In this document: positions 32,175 to 40,819 of the stretch, in pieces | Layout of the letters: each line of letters starts with the position of its first letter | Numbering within the stretch: the stretch's first letter is position 1 | From: Bradyrhizobium australiense | Lineage (GTDB): Bacteria; Pseudomonadota; Alphaproteobacteria; Rhizobiales; Xanthobacteraceae | Assembly: GCF_013114825.1 (NCBI RefSeq) | Contig: NZ_JAAVLX010000006.1 | Span: 1 to 64,000 of the forward strand | Reading direction: 5' to 3' | Length of the DNA stretch: 64,000 bases | Made by a program: the position numbers and the translations under genes | The notes under the pieces: generated by a model | What the model saw: only the letters and a program-made list of their open reading frames with translations | What the model was told of the DNA's origin: nothing | Database searches by the model: none

Positions 32175-32302
32175 AGCGGTGGCGGCCTCCGCAGGCCAGG
32201 CCGATCGCATATCCGGTCGTACTGCCGGTTCGGGTGTACCCGATTGATCCACAAACTGCGGAAACGTCAGCGCTCGCGAGCTTCGCAGCGCTCTGAAGCG
32301 TC

Positions 32303-33124
32303 TCACGCCCAAAACGCAGGCACGGCCGGCTCCAGCCTGCCGCCGGTCCGCACCGGCGCAACACGCAGCGCGAGACCGGTGGAATCATCGGTCTCGATCG
32401 CAACGCCACTGAGTGTCGCAACGCCGGCTGCCGGTTCGAAGCGGCCTGAGGGAATGCCCGTCGTGAAACGCCGCAGCGGCTCTTCCTTCTGCATCCCGAT
32501 GACGGAATCGTAGTCGCCGGTCATGCCGGCGTCGGTCATGTAGGCGGTGCCACCGGAAAGAATTTGATGATCGGCGGTCGGCACATGGGTATGCGTGCCG
32601 ACGACGAGGCTGGCGCGGCCGTCGCAGAAATAGCCGATCCCTTGTTTCTCGCTCGTCGCCTCGCCATGGAAATCGACGACGATCGCATCCGCGGCTTCGC
32701 GCAGCGGACAGGCATCGAGCTCCTGATTGAGCACCGCGAAGGGATCGTCAAACGGTGTCATGAAGACGCGGCCGATCGCGTTGATGACAAGCGCGCGCTT
32801 ACCGTTCTTGGTATCGACCAGCGCCGCTCCCCGGCCCGGCGTCCCCTTTGGATAGTTCGCAGGCCGGATCAGTTTTGGCGCGCGCTCGATGAAGACCAGC
32901 GCCTCGCGTTGATCCCAGGCGTGGTTGCCGAGCGTGATGGCGTCTGCGCCGGCGTCGAGAAGTTCCTGATAGATCGCCTCGGTGATGCCGAAGCCGCCGG
33001 CGGAATTCTCACCATTGACGACGACGAGATCGAGCTCCCAGTCCCTGATCATGCCGGGCAGATATTCCGCGACCGCGGTGCGCCCAGCGCGACCGACCAC
33101 GTCACCAACGAAGAGAATACGCAA
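32303..33124 (-). CDS. YmdB/TIGR00282 family metallophosphoesterase
   Basis: A 273-residue protein of the TIGR00282 (YmdB) family, reported to be a 2',3'-cyclic-nucleotide phosphodiesterase. Motifs: GDVVGRAG (about 7-14), NGENSAGG (about 38), G-N-H-A-W-D (about 66-71), D-F-H-G-E-A-T-S-E-K (about 150) and G-T-H-T-H-V-P-T-A-D (about 175-184). It follows the formyltetrahydrofolate cyclo-ligase gene by 3 bases, so they are cotranscribed. Confidence 0.93.
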   Translation of the reverse strand: MRILFVGDVVGRAGRTAVAEYLPGMIRDWELDLVVVNGENSAGGFGITEAIYQELLDAGADAITLGNHAWDQREALVFIERAPKLIRPANYPKGTPGRGAALVDTKNGKRALVINAIGRVFMTPFDDPFAVLNQELDACPLREAADAIVVDFHGEATSEKQGIGYFCDGRASLVVGTHTHVPTADHQILSGGTAYMTDAGMTGDYDSVIGMQKEEPLRRFTTGIPSGRFEPAAGVATLSGVAIETDDSTGLALRVAPVRTGGRLEPAVPAFWA

Positions 33125-33127
33125 AGT

Positions 33128-33703
33128 TCAGCTCCGGAAATCGAACACTTTCTTTTCCGTTAGCACATAATCCAGCGCCACGTCGTGCGGCAGCGCGGGA
33201 ACACCTTTTATTTCCTGCACGGAAAAGGCAGTGCCGACAGCCGTAACGGCTTTCGCCTTGCGCAAGTGGGCGAGCGTGAAGTCGTAATGTCCGGCGCCAT
33301 AGCCGATGCGGTGGCCGGCGCGGTCGAACGCCGCCAGCGGCACCAGCATGATATCGGGAACGAGTTCGGCCGCCGCCGGCGACGGTTCGAGAATGCCGAG
33401 CGGCCCCATCATCAGCCGGTCGTCAGGCGACCATGCGCGAAAGGCGAGCGATTTTCCACGCGACAGCACCGCCGGCAGCGCGAGCTTTGCGCCCTGCTCG
33501 GCGAGCTTGCGCATCAAGGGCGCAGGATCGATCTCGCTGCGGATCGGCGAATAGCCCGAGACGACGATGCCCGGCGCGATATCGAACGGCAGGCTGCGCT
33601 TCGCCATCGCCTGTGCCGCCGCGGCGCGCTGCTCGTCGCTCAACGCATCGCGCTTGGCCAGCGCGGCGGCGCGGAGATCGGCTTTAGAGAGGGTGACCGT
33701 CAT
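33128..33703 (-). CDS. 5-formyltetrahydrofolate cyclo-ligase
   Basis: A 191-residue 5-FTHF cyclo-ligase (YgfA), which converts 5-formyl-THF to methenyl-THF using ATP. The conserved SGYSPIRSEIDPAPLM and RIGYGAGHYDFTLA segments form the nucleotide and folate sites. The start ATG at 33703 lies just downstream of the 6S RNA (33915-34080), the classic zapA-6S-ygfA arrangement, so in part the message may be made by read-through from the 6S promoter. Confidence 0.93.
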   Translation of the reverse strand: MTVTLSKADLRAAALAKRDALSDEQRAAAAQAMAKRSLPFDIAPGIVVSGYSPIRSEIDPAPLMRKLAEQGAKLALPAVLSRGKSLAFRAWSPDDRLMMGPLGILEPSPAAAELVPDIMLVPLAAFDRAGHRIGYGAGHYDFTLAHLRKAKAVTAVGTAFSVQEIKGVPALPHDVALDYVLTEKKVFDFRS

Positions 33704-33751
33704 ACAGGATATCGTTCCGCTGTCATCCGCAATCACACGATGTCGACGCAA

Positions 33752-33842
33752 TCGTAGCCCGGATGGAGCGAAGCGAAATCCGGGGCCATCTCGCAATCGA
33801 ACCGCGGCTCCCGGATTGCGCTTCGCTCCATCCAGGCTACGC
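33752..33842. repeat. Dispersed palindromic repeat, 'GTAGCCCGGATGGAGCG' family
   Basis: Left 'gtagcccggatggagcgaagcgaaatccgg' and right 'ccggattgcgcttcgctccatccaggctac' are inverted over 91 bases. A second copy is at 18452-18571. It sits between the 6S RNA and the cyclo-ligase gene, not inside either. Confidence 0.8.
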
Positions 33843-33914
33843 GGGAAGCACGCCGCCACTTCGCGACGGCAATGCGCTGACAGACTTCGGAAAACAAACT
33901 CGACGACAAACCAA

Positions 33915-34080
33915 AGTGCGAAGCCGCGAACGCCGTTGAAGCACTCGATCCCGGAGTTCCCTACGAAAGTAGGTGGGCACCATATGTCCGGGTCCACGGA
34001 CCCGGCCAGGGACAGTTCCCTAAAGGATCGATAAGGCCCCGGGGATATATGGCTCCTGACGCACGACGCAGCTTCGCAAG
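33915..34080 (-). ncRNA. ssrS: 6S RNA
   Basis: 6S RNA mimics an open promoter and binds the housekeeping RNA polymerase holoenzyme. Here the location (between zapA and the cyclo-ligase gene) and the sequence agree: on the minus strand GCGAAGCTGCG (34077-34067) pairs with CGCGGCTTCGC (33928-33918) to give the closing stem of a roughly 160-base rod, with internal elements TCCCCGGGG, TTAGGGAACTGTCCCTGG, GGGTCCGTGGACCC and GGGAACTCCGGGATCGAG typical of alphaproteobacterial 6S RNA. The exact ends are estimated. Confidence 0.85.
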
Positions 34081-34129
34081 CACCAATGTAAGCGTTACGG
34101 GCCCGATCCGCCAGCGCTAACGCTACCAA

Positions 34130-34513
34130 TCACCCGATCGCGACGCCGCTGCCGATGGTGCGGTTCAGCATTTGCGTGGTCTTTTCGATGCGGTCGGCGG
34201 CGGCGTTGAGTGCGTTGGCGACGGCAACCTGGGTGGCCTTGGCGCGGTCGGCGGCGGCCGTGCGAACATTGCGCAGGGTTTCGAGTTCGCCCTCCAGCGC
34301 GCGGATGCGCGCGTTGGCATCCAGCAGTTCGTCGCACACGGTAAGTGCGGCCATTACGGTGAGGCGCGCATCGCCGATCTCACCGAACTTGCCGCGCAAC
34401 TCTCCGACCCGCGATTCCAGGCTCTCGGCGAGCTTCAAAAGCCGCACTTCCTGCCCTTCCTCGCAGGCCATTCGGTACTGCCGGCCGTTGATGGTGACGT
34501 TGATGTGGCTCAT
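34130..34513 (-). CDS. zapA: Cell division protein ZapA
   Basis: A 127-residue ZapA, which crosslinks FtsZ filaments at the Z-ring. It opens MSHINVTINGRQYRMACEEGQEVRLLKLAESLESRV, the beta-beta-alpha domain (about 1-70), followed by a coiled coil (about 75-120). Its ATG overlaps the TGA of the DUF4164 gene by four bases. The 6S RNA and cyclo-ligase genes follow on the same strand. Confidence 0.92.
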   Translation of the reverse strand: MSHINVTINGRQYRMACEEGQEVRLLKLAESLESRVGELRGKFGEIGDARLTVMAALTVCDELLDANARIRALEGELETLRNVRTAAADRAKATQVAVANALNAAADRIEKTTQMLNRTIGSGVAIG

Positions 34514-34836
34514 TCGCTCTCTCCGGCGTCGGCATCGAGCACCGCACGGATGGTACCGATCGCGGCATCCAGTCTTTCTGATACCTCGCGGTTGGTGCGC
34601 TCCAGCCGCCGGGTCTTCACCAGCGACCCGTCGAGCTCATCGGCGAGCCGCGAGCGATCGGCGCCGAGTGCCTGGATCCGGCTCGCCAACTCGTTCTCGT
34701 CGCGGTCGGCGTCGCGGCGCCGCTCGGCCGCGGCCTCGAGCGCATCGAGCGCCATCATCAGGCGCCGCGTGGCGGCGTCGATGTCGACATAGACCGGCTC
34801 GGAATTGCCGGCCCCGTTGGTGTGACGATCGCTCAT
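34510..34836 (-). CDS. DUF4164 coiled-coil protein
   Basis: A 108-residue, mostly helical DUF4164 protein. Residues 22-90 form a long coiled coil (LMMALDALEAAAERRRDADRDENELASRIQALGADRSRLADELDG). It is regularly found upstream of zapA in Rhizobiales and is translationally coupled to it here (ATGA). Function unknown; a cell-division accessory role is inferred from context. ATG 34836 was chosen over a longer frame. Confidence 0.85.
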   Translation of the reverse strand: MSDRHTNGAGNSEPVYVDIDAATRRLMMALDALEAAAERRRDADRDENELASRIQALGADRSRLADELDGSLVKTRRLERTNREVSERLDAAIGTIRAVLDADAGESE

Positions 34837-35123
34837 GAGAGACAGCGCGCACCTTCGCGGTAGGCCCGCCGCACGGCAGCAAAATCCGCGGTTCGGCAAG
34901 CGGTTAGAGCCCGAAATTTACGTGGCAAGCGAGCCAAGCGCAACGCCCGCGCGAAGCTATGCACTGCTAAGCAACTTTTCGCATAGCAAGCGCGTTTCCA
35001 CGCCTTGGACTCACGGGGATTGAGGTGCTATCCAGCCCGCACTTTCCCTTGAACACGCCCGTATTGCGGCCTCGCCCGGTACGTACCCCTAACCAAGCAC
35101 CTCATTTCAGGCGGATTTTCATC

Positions 35124-37109
35124 ATGACGCAGGTCGATCATACCCGTATGGCCAATGCGATTCGCGGGCTTGCCATGGATGCCGTCGAAAAGGCGAAATC
35201 CGGCCATCCGGGCTTGCCGATGGGCACGGCCGACATCGCGACCGTGCTGTTCACGCAGTTCCTAAAATTCGATGCGGCTGCACCGACCTGGCCGGACCGC
35301 GACCGCTTTGTGCTCTCCGCCGGACACGGCTCGATGCTGCTCTATGCGCTGCTGTACCTCACCGGCAACAAGGACATGACGCTCGATCAGATCCGGAATT
35401 TCCGCCAGCTCGGCTCCAAGACACCGGGACATCCGGAGAATTTCGAGACCAGCGGCGTCGAGACCACGACCGGCCCGCTCGGCCAGGGCATCGCTACCTC
35501 GGTCGGCATGGCGCTGGCGGAAAAAATGCTCGCCGCCGAGTTCGGCAAAAAGGTGGTCAGCCATCACACTTACGTGCTCGCCTCCGACGGCGACCTGATG
35601 GAAGGCGTGTCGCAGGAAGCGATCGCGATGGCCGGACACTGGAAGCTGAACAAGCTGATCGTGATGTATGACGACAACGGCATCTCGATCGACGGTCCGA
35701 CCTCGCTCGCCGATTCGGTCGACCAGGTGAAGCGCTTCAAGTCCGCAGGCTGGGCGGCGGAGCTGATCGACGGCCACGATCCGAAGGCGATCGCAGCGGC
35801 CCTCACCCGCGCGCAGAAATCCAACAAGCCGTCGCTGATCGCCTGCAAGACCATCATTGGCTACGGCGCGCCGACGCGGGCGGGCACGGCGAAGGCCCAT
35901 GGCGAGGCGCTCGGCGCCGACGAGCTCAAGGGCGCCAAGGAAAAGCTCGGCATTTCGCTCGACGCTTTTTCGGTGCCTGACGATGTGCTGAAAGCATGGC
36001 GTGCCGCCGGCAGCCGCGGCACTGCCGCGCGCGAGGAATGGGAAAGCGCTTTCGCCGAGCTCGGCCCCCGCAAGCGCGCCGAGTTCGAGCGGCGGATACG
36101 GCACGAGCGGCCGGCCGCGCTATCGAAGGCGCTGCGGGCGCATAAGAAGGCGCTTTTGGACTCGCCGCAGAATGTCGCGACGCGGAAGTCCTCCGAATCC
36201 GCGATCGAGGCGATCGCCGCCGCGATGCCGATGGAATTTTTGGCGGGCTCCGCCGACCTCACCGGCTCCAACAACAACAAGGCGAAGTCGGCGGTGGCGT
36301 TCTCGGCCAAGACGCCGAAGGGCCGCTTCATCCACTACGGCATCCGCGAGCACGGCATGGCCGCGGCCCTGAACGGCATCTTCCTGCATGGCGGCTTCGC
36401 GCCGAACGGCGCGACCTTCCTGGTGTTCACGGACTACGCGCGGCCTGCGATGCGGCTCGCCGCGCTGATGGGCGCGGGCGTCGTCTACGTGATGACCCAT
36501 GATTCGATCGGGCTCGGCGAGGACGGGCCGACACATCAGCCGGTCGAGCATCTCTCGGCGCTCCGCGCGATTCCCAACATGCGCGTGTTCCGCCCCTGCG
36601 ATGCCGTCGAAGTCGCGGAATGCTGGGAACTGGCGCTCAACCGTATCGACGGCCCGACGGTGCTGGCGCTGACCCGCCAGAACCTGCCGCAGCTTCGCAC
36701 CAATGCGCCGAACGACAATCCTTGCGCGCATGGCGCCTATGAGCTGGTCGCGGCGCAAGGCGACGCAAAAGTGTCGCTGTTCGCCTCGGGCTCCGAGGTC
36801 GAGATCGCGGTCGCCGCCCAGAAGCAACTGACGGAGCGCGGCATCGCGTCGCGGGTGGTCTCGGTGCCCTCGCTCGAGCTCTTGCTGGCGCAGCCGGCGG
36901 ACCGAAAGGCGGCCATTATCGGCAATGCGCCGGTCAAGGTCGCGATCGAGGCGGCGGTGCGCTGGGGCTGGGACGCCGTGATCGGCCAGGATGGTGATTT
37001 CATCGGCATGCACGGTTTCGGTGCAAGCGCCCCCGCCAAGGACCTTTTCAAGCACTTCGGAATTACCGCCGAGGCCGTCGTTAACGCTGCCCTGAAGCGG
37101 TTGGGGTGA
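35124..37109 (+). CDS. tkt: Transketolase
   Basis: A 661-residue thiamine-diphosphate enzyme of the pentose phosphate and Calvin pathways. N-terminal TPP domain: GHPGLPMG (about 27), VLSAGHGSMLLYAL, PLGQGIATSVGMA, A-S-D-G-D-L-M-E-G (about 155). Middle domain: IHYGIREHGMAAALNG with the catalytic Glu, and GLGEDGPTHQPVEHL. C-terminal domain from about 525. ATG 35124 follows AGGCGGA. It is the first gene of the tkt-gap-pgk-fba cluster; the 288 bases upstream, shared with the divergent DUF4164 gene, hold nothing I can name. Confidence 0.97.
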   Translation: MTQVDHTRMANAIRGLAMDAVEKAKSGHPGLPMGTADIATVLFTQFLKFDAAAPTWPDRDRFVLSAGHGSMLLYALLYLTGNKDMTLDQIRNFRQLGSKTPGHPENFETSGVETTTGPLGQGIATSVGMALAEKMLAAEFGKKVVSHHTYVLASDGDLMEGVSQEAIAMAGHWKLNKLIVMYDDNGISIDGPTSLADSVDQVKRFKSAGWAAELIDGHDPKAIAAALTRAQKSNKPSLIACKTIIGYGAPTRAGTAKAHGEALGADELKGAKEKLGISLDAFSVPDDVLKAWRAAGSRGTAAREEWESAFAELGPRKRAEFERRIRHERPAALSKALRAHKKALLDSPQNVATRKSSESAIEAIAAAMPMEFLAGSADLTGSNNNKAKSAVAFSAKTPKGRFIHYGIREHGMAAALNGIFLHGGFAPNGATFLVFTDYARPAMRLAALMGAGVVYVMTHDSIGLGEDGPTHQPVEHLSALRAIPNMRVFRPCDAVEVAECWELALNRIDGPTVLALTRQNLPQLRTNAPNDNPCAHGAYELVAAQGDAKVSLFASGSEVEIAVAAQKQLTERGIASRVVSVPSLELLLAQPADRKAAIIGNAPVKVAIEAAVRWGWDAVIGQDGDFIGMHGFGASAPAKDLFKHFGITAEAVVNAALKRLG

Positions 37110-37248
37110 CGGTTGAGGTTACGGGCAAAAAGGACTACCTAGACCCCATCTTGACCGTTCCCGCCCGGCCGAACCGGGCGTTCCGCCGTAAGCACCTCCG
37201 TGGAACGTCTCCGCGGGGCCGGCACCGGCTATTAGAGGAGAGACCAGC

Positions 37249-38256
37249 ATGGCAGTCCGCGTCGGGATCAACGGATTTGGCCGGATCGGCCGCAACATCT
37301 TGCGCGCCATCGCAGAATCCGGCCGCAACGATATCGAAGTGGTTGGCATCAACGATCTCGGCCCGGTCGAGACCAACGCCCACCTGCTGCGCTTCGATTC
37401 CGTGCATGGCCGTTTCCCCGGCACGGTGACCGTCGACGGCGACTCGATCAGCCTCGGCAACGGCAAGATCAAGGTTTCCGCCGAGCGCGACCCCTCGAAG
37501 CTGCCTTGGAAGGCGCTCGGCGTCGACATCGCGCTGGAATGCACCGGCATCTTCACCGCCAAGGAAAAGGCTTCCGCGCACCTGACCGCCGGCGCCAAGC
37601 GCGTGCTGGTCTCGGCACCCGCCGACAATGCCGACGCCACCATCGTCTACGGCGTCAACCACGACACTCTGACCAAGGATCACCTGATCGTTTCCAACGG
37701 CTCCTGCACCACCAACTGCCTGGCGCCGGTCGCCAAGGTGCTGAACGACACCGTCGGTATCGAAACCGGTTTCATGACCACGATTCACGCCTATACCGGC
37801 GACCAGCCGACGCTCGACACCCTGCACAAGGATCTCTATCGCGGCCGTGCGGCGGCGATGTCGATGATCCCGACCTCGACCGGTGCGGCGAAAGCGATCG
37901 GACTGGTGCTGCCGGAACTGAAGGGCAAGCTCGACGGCGTCGCGATCCGCGTGCCGACCCCGAACGTCTCGGTGGTCGACCTCAAGATCGTCGCCAAGCG
38001 CGCCACCGACGCCAAGGAAATCAACGAGGCGATGAAGCGCGCCTCGGAGCAGCAGCTCAAGGGCATTCTCGGCTACACCACCGCGCCGAACGTCTCGATC
38101 GACTTCAACCACGATCCCCACTCGTCCACATTCCACATGGACCAGACCAAGGTGCTGAACGGCACGCTGGTGCGGGTGATGTCCTGGTACGACAATGAAT
38201 GGGGCTTCTCCAACCGCATGGCGGATACCGCGGTGGCGATGGGGAAGCTGCTGTAA
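37249..38256 (+). CDS. gap: Glyceraldehyde-3-phosphate dehydrogenase, type I
   Basis: A 335-residue GAPDH. NAD-binding GINGFGRIGRN at 6-16, catalytic Cys at C153 in SNGSCTTNC, the His in TTIHAYTGDQ (about 180), and SWYDNEWGFS near the C-terminus. A good GAGGAGAG ribosome binding site lies upstream of the ATG at 37249. The gene is between tkt and pgk in the usual order for this group, serving glycolysis, gluconeogenesis and possibly the Calvin cycle. Confidence 0.97.
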   Translation: MAVRVGINGFGRIGRNILRAIAESGRNDIEVVGINDLGPVETNAHLLRFDSVHGRFPGTVTVDGDSISLGNGKIKVSAERDPSKLPWKALGVDIALECTGIFTAKEKASAHLTAGAKRVLVSAPADNADATIVYGVNHDTLTKDHLIVSNGSCTTNCLAPVAKVLNDTVGIETGFMTTIHAYTGDQPTLDTLHKDLYRGRAAAMSMIPTSTGAAKAIGLVLPELKGKLDGVAIRVPTPNVSVVDLKIVAKRATDAKEINEAMKRASEQQLKGILGYTTAPNVSIDFNHDPHSSTFHMDQTKVLNGTLVRVMSWYDNEWGFSNRMADTAVAMGKLL

Positions 38257-38266
38257 GTTCGAGTCT

Positions 38267-38388
38267 CGTGTCCCGGACGCGGTGCAGCGCGTCTTCACGC
38301 TGCTCCGCAGCGCCGGGACCCATTCCAGCGTAGGTCCCGGTTCTGCACAGCGGCACTTCGCGCCGCAGTGCGCCCGGGACAAGAGAAC
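38267..38388. repeat. Dispersed repeat, 'GTGTCCCGGACGCGGTGCAGC' family
   Basis: The gap-pgk spacer holds 'gtgtcccggacgcggtgcagc', a middle 'gctccgcagcgccgggacccat', and the inverted end 'cgcagtgcgcccgggacaag'. The same family is at 51087-51203, 12528, 18364 and 7268. It lies inside the apparent glycolytic operon. Confidence 0.75.
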
Positions 38389-38393
38389 GCCCG

Positions 38394-39590
38394 ATGCCAA
38401 AAACTTTCCGCACCCTCGATGACGTCGACGTGAAGGGCAAGCGCGTGCTGCTGCGCGTCGACCTTAACGTTCCCATGGAGAACGGCCGTGTCACCGACGC
38501 GACAAGGCTCGAACGCGTCGCGCCGACCATTACCGAGATCGCGGACAAAGGCGGCAAGGTCATCCTGCTCGCCCATTTCGGCCGCCCGAAGGGGCGCGAT
38601 GCCAAGGATTCGCTGAAGCCCGTCGCGGCGGCGCTCGGCAACGTCATCAAGAAGCCGGTTGCGTTTGCCGACGACTGCATCGGCGAGGCCGCGGCCAAGG
38701 CCGTGGCGGCGATGAAGGATGGCGATATCCTCTGTCTGGAAAACACTCGTTTCCACAAAGAGGAAGAGAAGAACGATCCGGCCTTTGTAGCCGAATTGGC
38801 AAAGCTTGGCGACATCTGGGTCAACGACGCGTTTTCGGCCGCGCACCGCGCGCACGCTACGACCGAAGGACTCGGCCACAAGCTGCCCGCCTATGCCGGC
38901 CGCACCATGCAGGCCGAACTCGATGCGCTTTCCAAAGCGCTGGAAGCGCCGACCAAGCCTGTCATCGCGATCATCGGCGGCGCAAAAGTCTCCACGAAAA
39001 TTGATCTGCTCGAAAATCTCGTGACCAAAGTCGATGCACTGGTGATCGGCGGCGGCATGGCCAACACCTTCCTGCACGCGCAGGGCGTCGGCGTTGGCAA
39101 GTCACTGGCGGAAAAAGACCTCGCCGCGACGGCGCTGCGTATCCTGGAAAAAGCCACCGCCGCGAACTGCGCCATCATCCTCCCGGTCGATGCCGTGGTC
39201 GCCTATCACTTCGCCGCCAATTCGCCCTCGCATGCCTATGGGCTGGACGCGATCCCGGCCGACGGCATGATCCTCGACGTCGGACCGCAATCGATCGCGC
39301 GAATTCACGCCGCGATCGACGACGCCGCGACGCTGGTCTGGAACGGCCCGCTCGGCGCATTCGAGATGACGCCGTTCGACCGCGGCACGGTGGTTGCGGC
39401 CAAGCACGCGGCCGCGCGCACCAAGGCAAAGAAGCTGATTTCCGTTGCCGGCGGCGGCGACACGGTCGCGGCGCTGAACCAGGCCGGTGTCGCCAACGAT
39501 TTTTCCTACGTGTCGACGGCAGGCGGCGCGTTTCTCGAATGGATGGAAGGCAAACCGCTGCCCGGCGTCGAAGTTCTCAAATCGCGTTAG
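38394..39590 (+). CDS. pgk: Phosphoglycerate kinase
   Basis: A 398-residue phosphoglycerate kinase, making ATP and 3-phosphoglycerate. N-terminal substrate domain RVDLNVPMENGRVTD (about 19-33) and AHFGRPKG (about 58); hinge and nucleotide domain with GGAKVSTKIDLLENL (about 198-212), GGGMANTFL and the C-terminal V-A-G-G-G-D-T-V-A (about 352). All hallmark residues are present. It follows gap after a dispersed repeat. Confidence 0.97.
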   Translation: MPKTFRTLDDVDVKGKRVLLRVDLNVPMENGRVTDATRLERVAPTITEIADKGGKVILLAHFGRPKGRDAKDSLKPVAAALGNVIKKPVAFADDCIGEAAAKAVAAMKDGDILCLENTRFHKEEEKNDPAFVAELAKLGDIWVNDAFSAAHRAHATTEGLGHKLPAYAGRTMQAELDALSKALEAPTKPVIAIIGGAKVSTKIDLLENLVTKVDALVIGGGMANTFLHAQGVGVGKSLAEKDLAATALRILEKATAANCAIILPVDAVVAYHFAANSPSHAYGLDAIPADGMILDVGPQSIARIHAAIDDAATLVWNGPLGAFEMTPFDRGTVVAAKHAAARTKAKKLISVAGGGDTVAALNQAGVANDFSYVSTAGGAFLEWMEGKPLPGVEVLKSR

Positions 39591-39640
39591 ACCAGAATCT
39601 AATGGAGCGCCAAAGGCGCCGCAAATACAGGAGAATTTGA

Positions 39641-40708
39641 ATGGCTCGCATTACCTTGCGTCAACTGCTCGACCATGCGGCAGAGCACGATTACGGGGTG
39701 CCGGCGTTCAACATCAACAATATGGAGCAGGCGCTCGCCATCATGGAGGCTGCCTCTTCCCTCGACGCCCCCGTCATCATTCAGGCCTCCCGCGGCGCGC
39801 GCTCCTATGCCAACGACGTGATGCTCAGGCACATGATGGACGCCGTCACCGAAATCTATCCGCAGATCCCGGTCTGCGTGCATCTCGATCACGGCAACGA
39901 ACCCGCGACCTGCATGACCGCGATCCAGGCCGGCTTCACCTCGGTCATGATGGACGGTTCGCTGAAGGCCGACGGCAAGACCCCGGGCGACTGGGATTAC
40001 AATGTTGGCGTGACCAAGACCGTCACCGACATGGCCCATCTCGGCGGCATCTCGGTGGAAGGCGAACTCGGCGTGCTCGGTTCGCTGGAGACCGGCATGG
40101 GCGACAAGGAAGACGGTCACGGCGCCGAAGGCAAGCTGTCGCACGACCAGTTGCTCACCAACCCCGACGAAGCCGTGAAGTTCGTGAAAGAAACAAAAGT
40201 CGACGCGCTGGCGATCGCGATGGGGACGTCGCACGGCGCCTACAAGTTCACGCGCAAGCCGGACGGCGACATCCTCGCCATGAAGGTGATCGAAGAAATC
40301 CATCGCAAGCTGCCGAACACGCATCTGGTGATGCACGGTTCGTCCTCGGTGCCGCAGGACCTGCAGGAGATCATCAACGCCAATGGCGGCAAGATGAAGC
40401 CGACCTGGGGCGTTCCGGTTTCGGAAATTCAGCGCGGCATCAAGAACGGCGTGCGCAAGATCAACATCGATACCGATAACCGCATGGCGATGACCGGGCA
40501 GATTCGGAAAGTGCTGAAGGACAATCCGGAAGAGTTCGATCCGCGCAAGTACCTCAAGCCCGCGATGGAAGCCATGGCCAAGCTGTGCAAGCAGCGGCTG
40601 CAGGAATTCAATACCGCAGGGCAGGCCAGCAAGATCAAGAAGGTGCTGACCACGGCCGAAATGGCCAAGCGGTACAGCAAGGGTGAGCTTGACCCGCGGG
40701 TTGCCTGA
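39641..40708 (+). CDS. Class II fructose-1,6-bisphosphate aldolase
   Basis: A 355-residue zinc-dependent aldolase of the class IIB/CbbA type, interconverting fructose-1,6-bisphosphate with triose phosphates. Zinc ligands lie in C-V-H-L-D-H-G-N-E and in V-E-G-E-L-G...; the M-H-G-S-S-S-V and D-T-D-N-R-M phosphate-binding loops are intact. GGAG precedes the ATG at 39641. The next gene encodes a non-homologous class I aldolase for the same reaction. Confidence 0.95.
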   Translation: MARITLRQLLDHAAEHDYGVPAFNINNMEQALAIMEAASSLDAPVIIQASRGARSYANDVMLRHMMDAVTEIYPQIPVCVHLDHGNEPATCMTAIQAGFTSVMMDGSLKADGKTPGDWDYNVGVTKTVTDMAHLGGISVEGELGVLGSLETGMGDKEDGHGAEGKLSHDQLLTNPDEAVKFVKETKVDALAIAMGTSHGAYKFTRKPDGDILAMKVIEEIHRKLPNTHLVMHGSSSVPQDLQEIINANGGKMKPTWGVPVSEIQRGIKNGVRKINIDTDNRMAMTGQIRKVLKDNPEEFDPRKYLKPAMEAMAKLCKQRLQEFNTAGQASKIKKVLTTAEMAKRYSKGELDPRVA

Positions 40709-40819
40709 GCCGGCGCCCGCCTCGCAAACACCCCCGGTGCGACGAACGTTTTCTAGGCAATTGCCCGAGAACCGCCTATTTTGGTGCGCAAGGGCATGAT
40801 GTTTTCGGAGAACGTTCCC

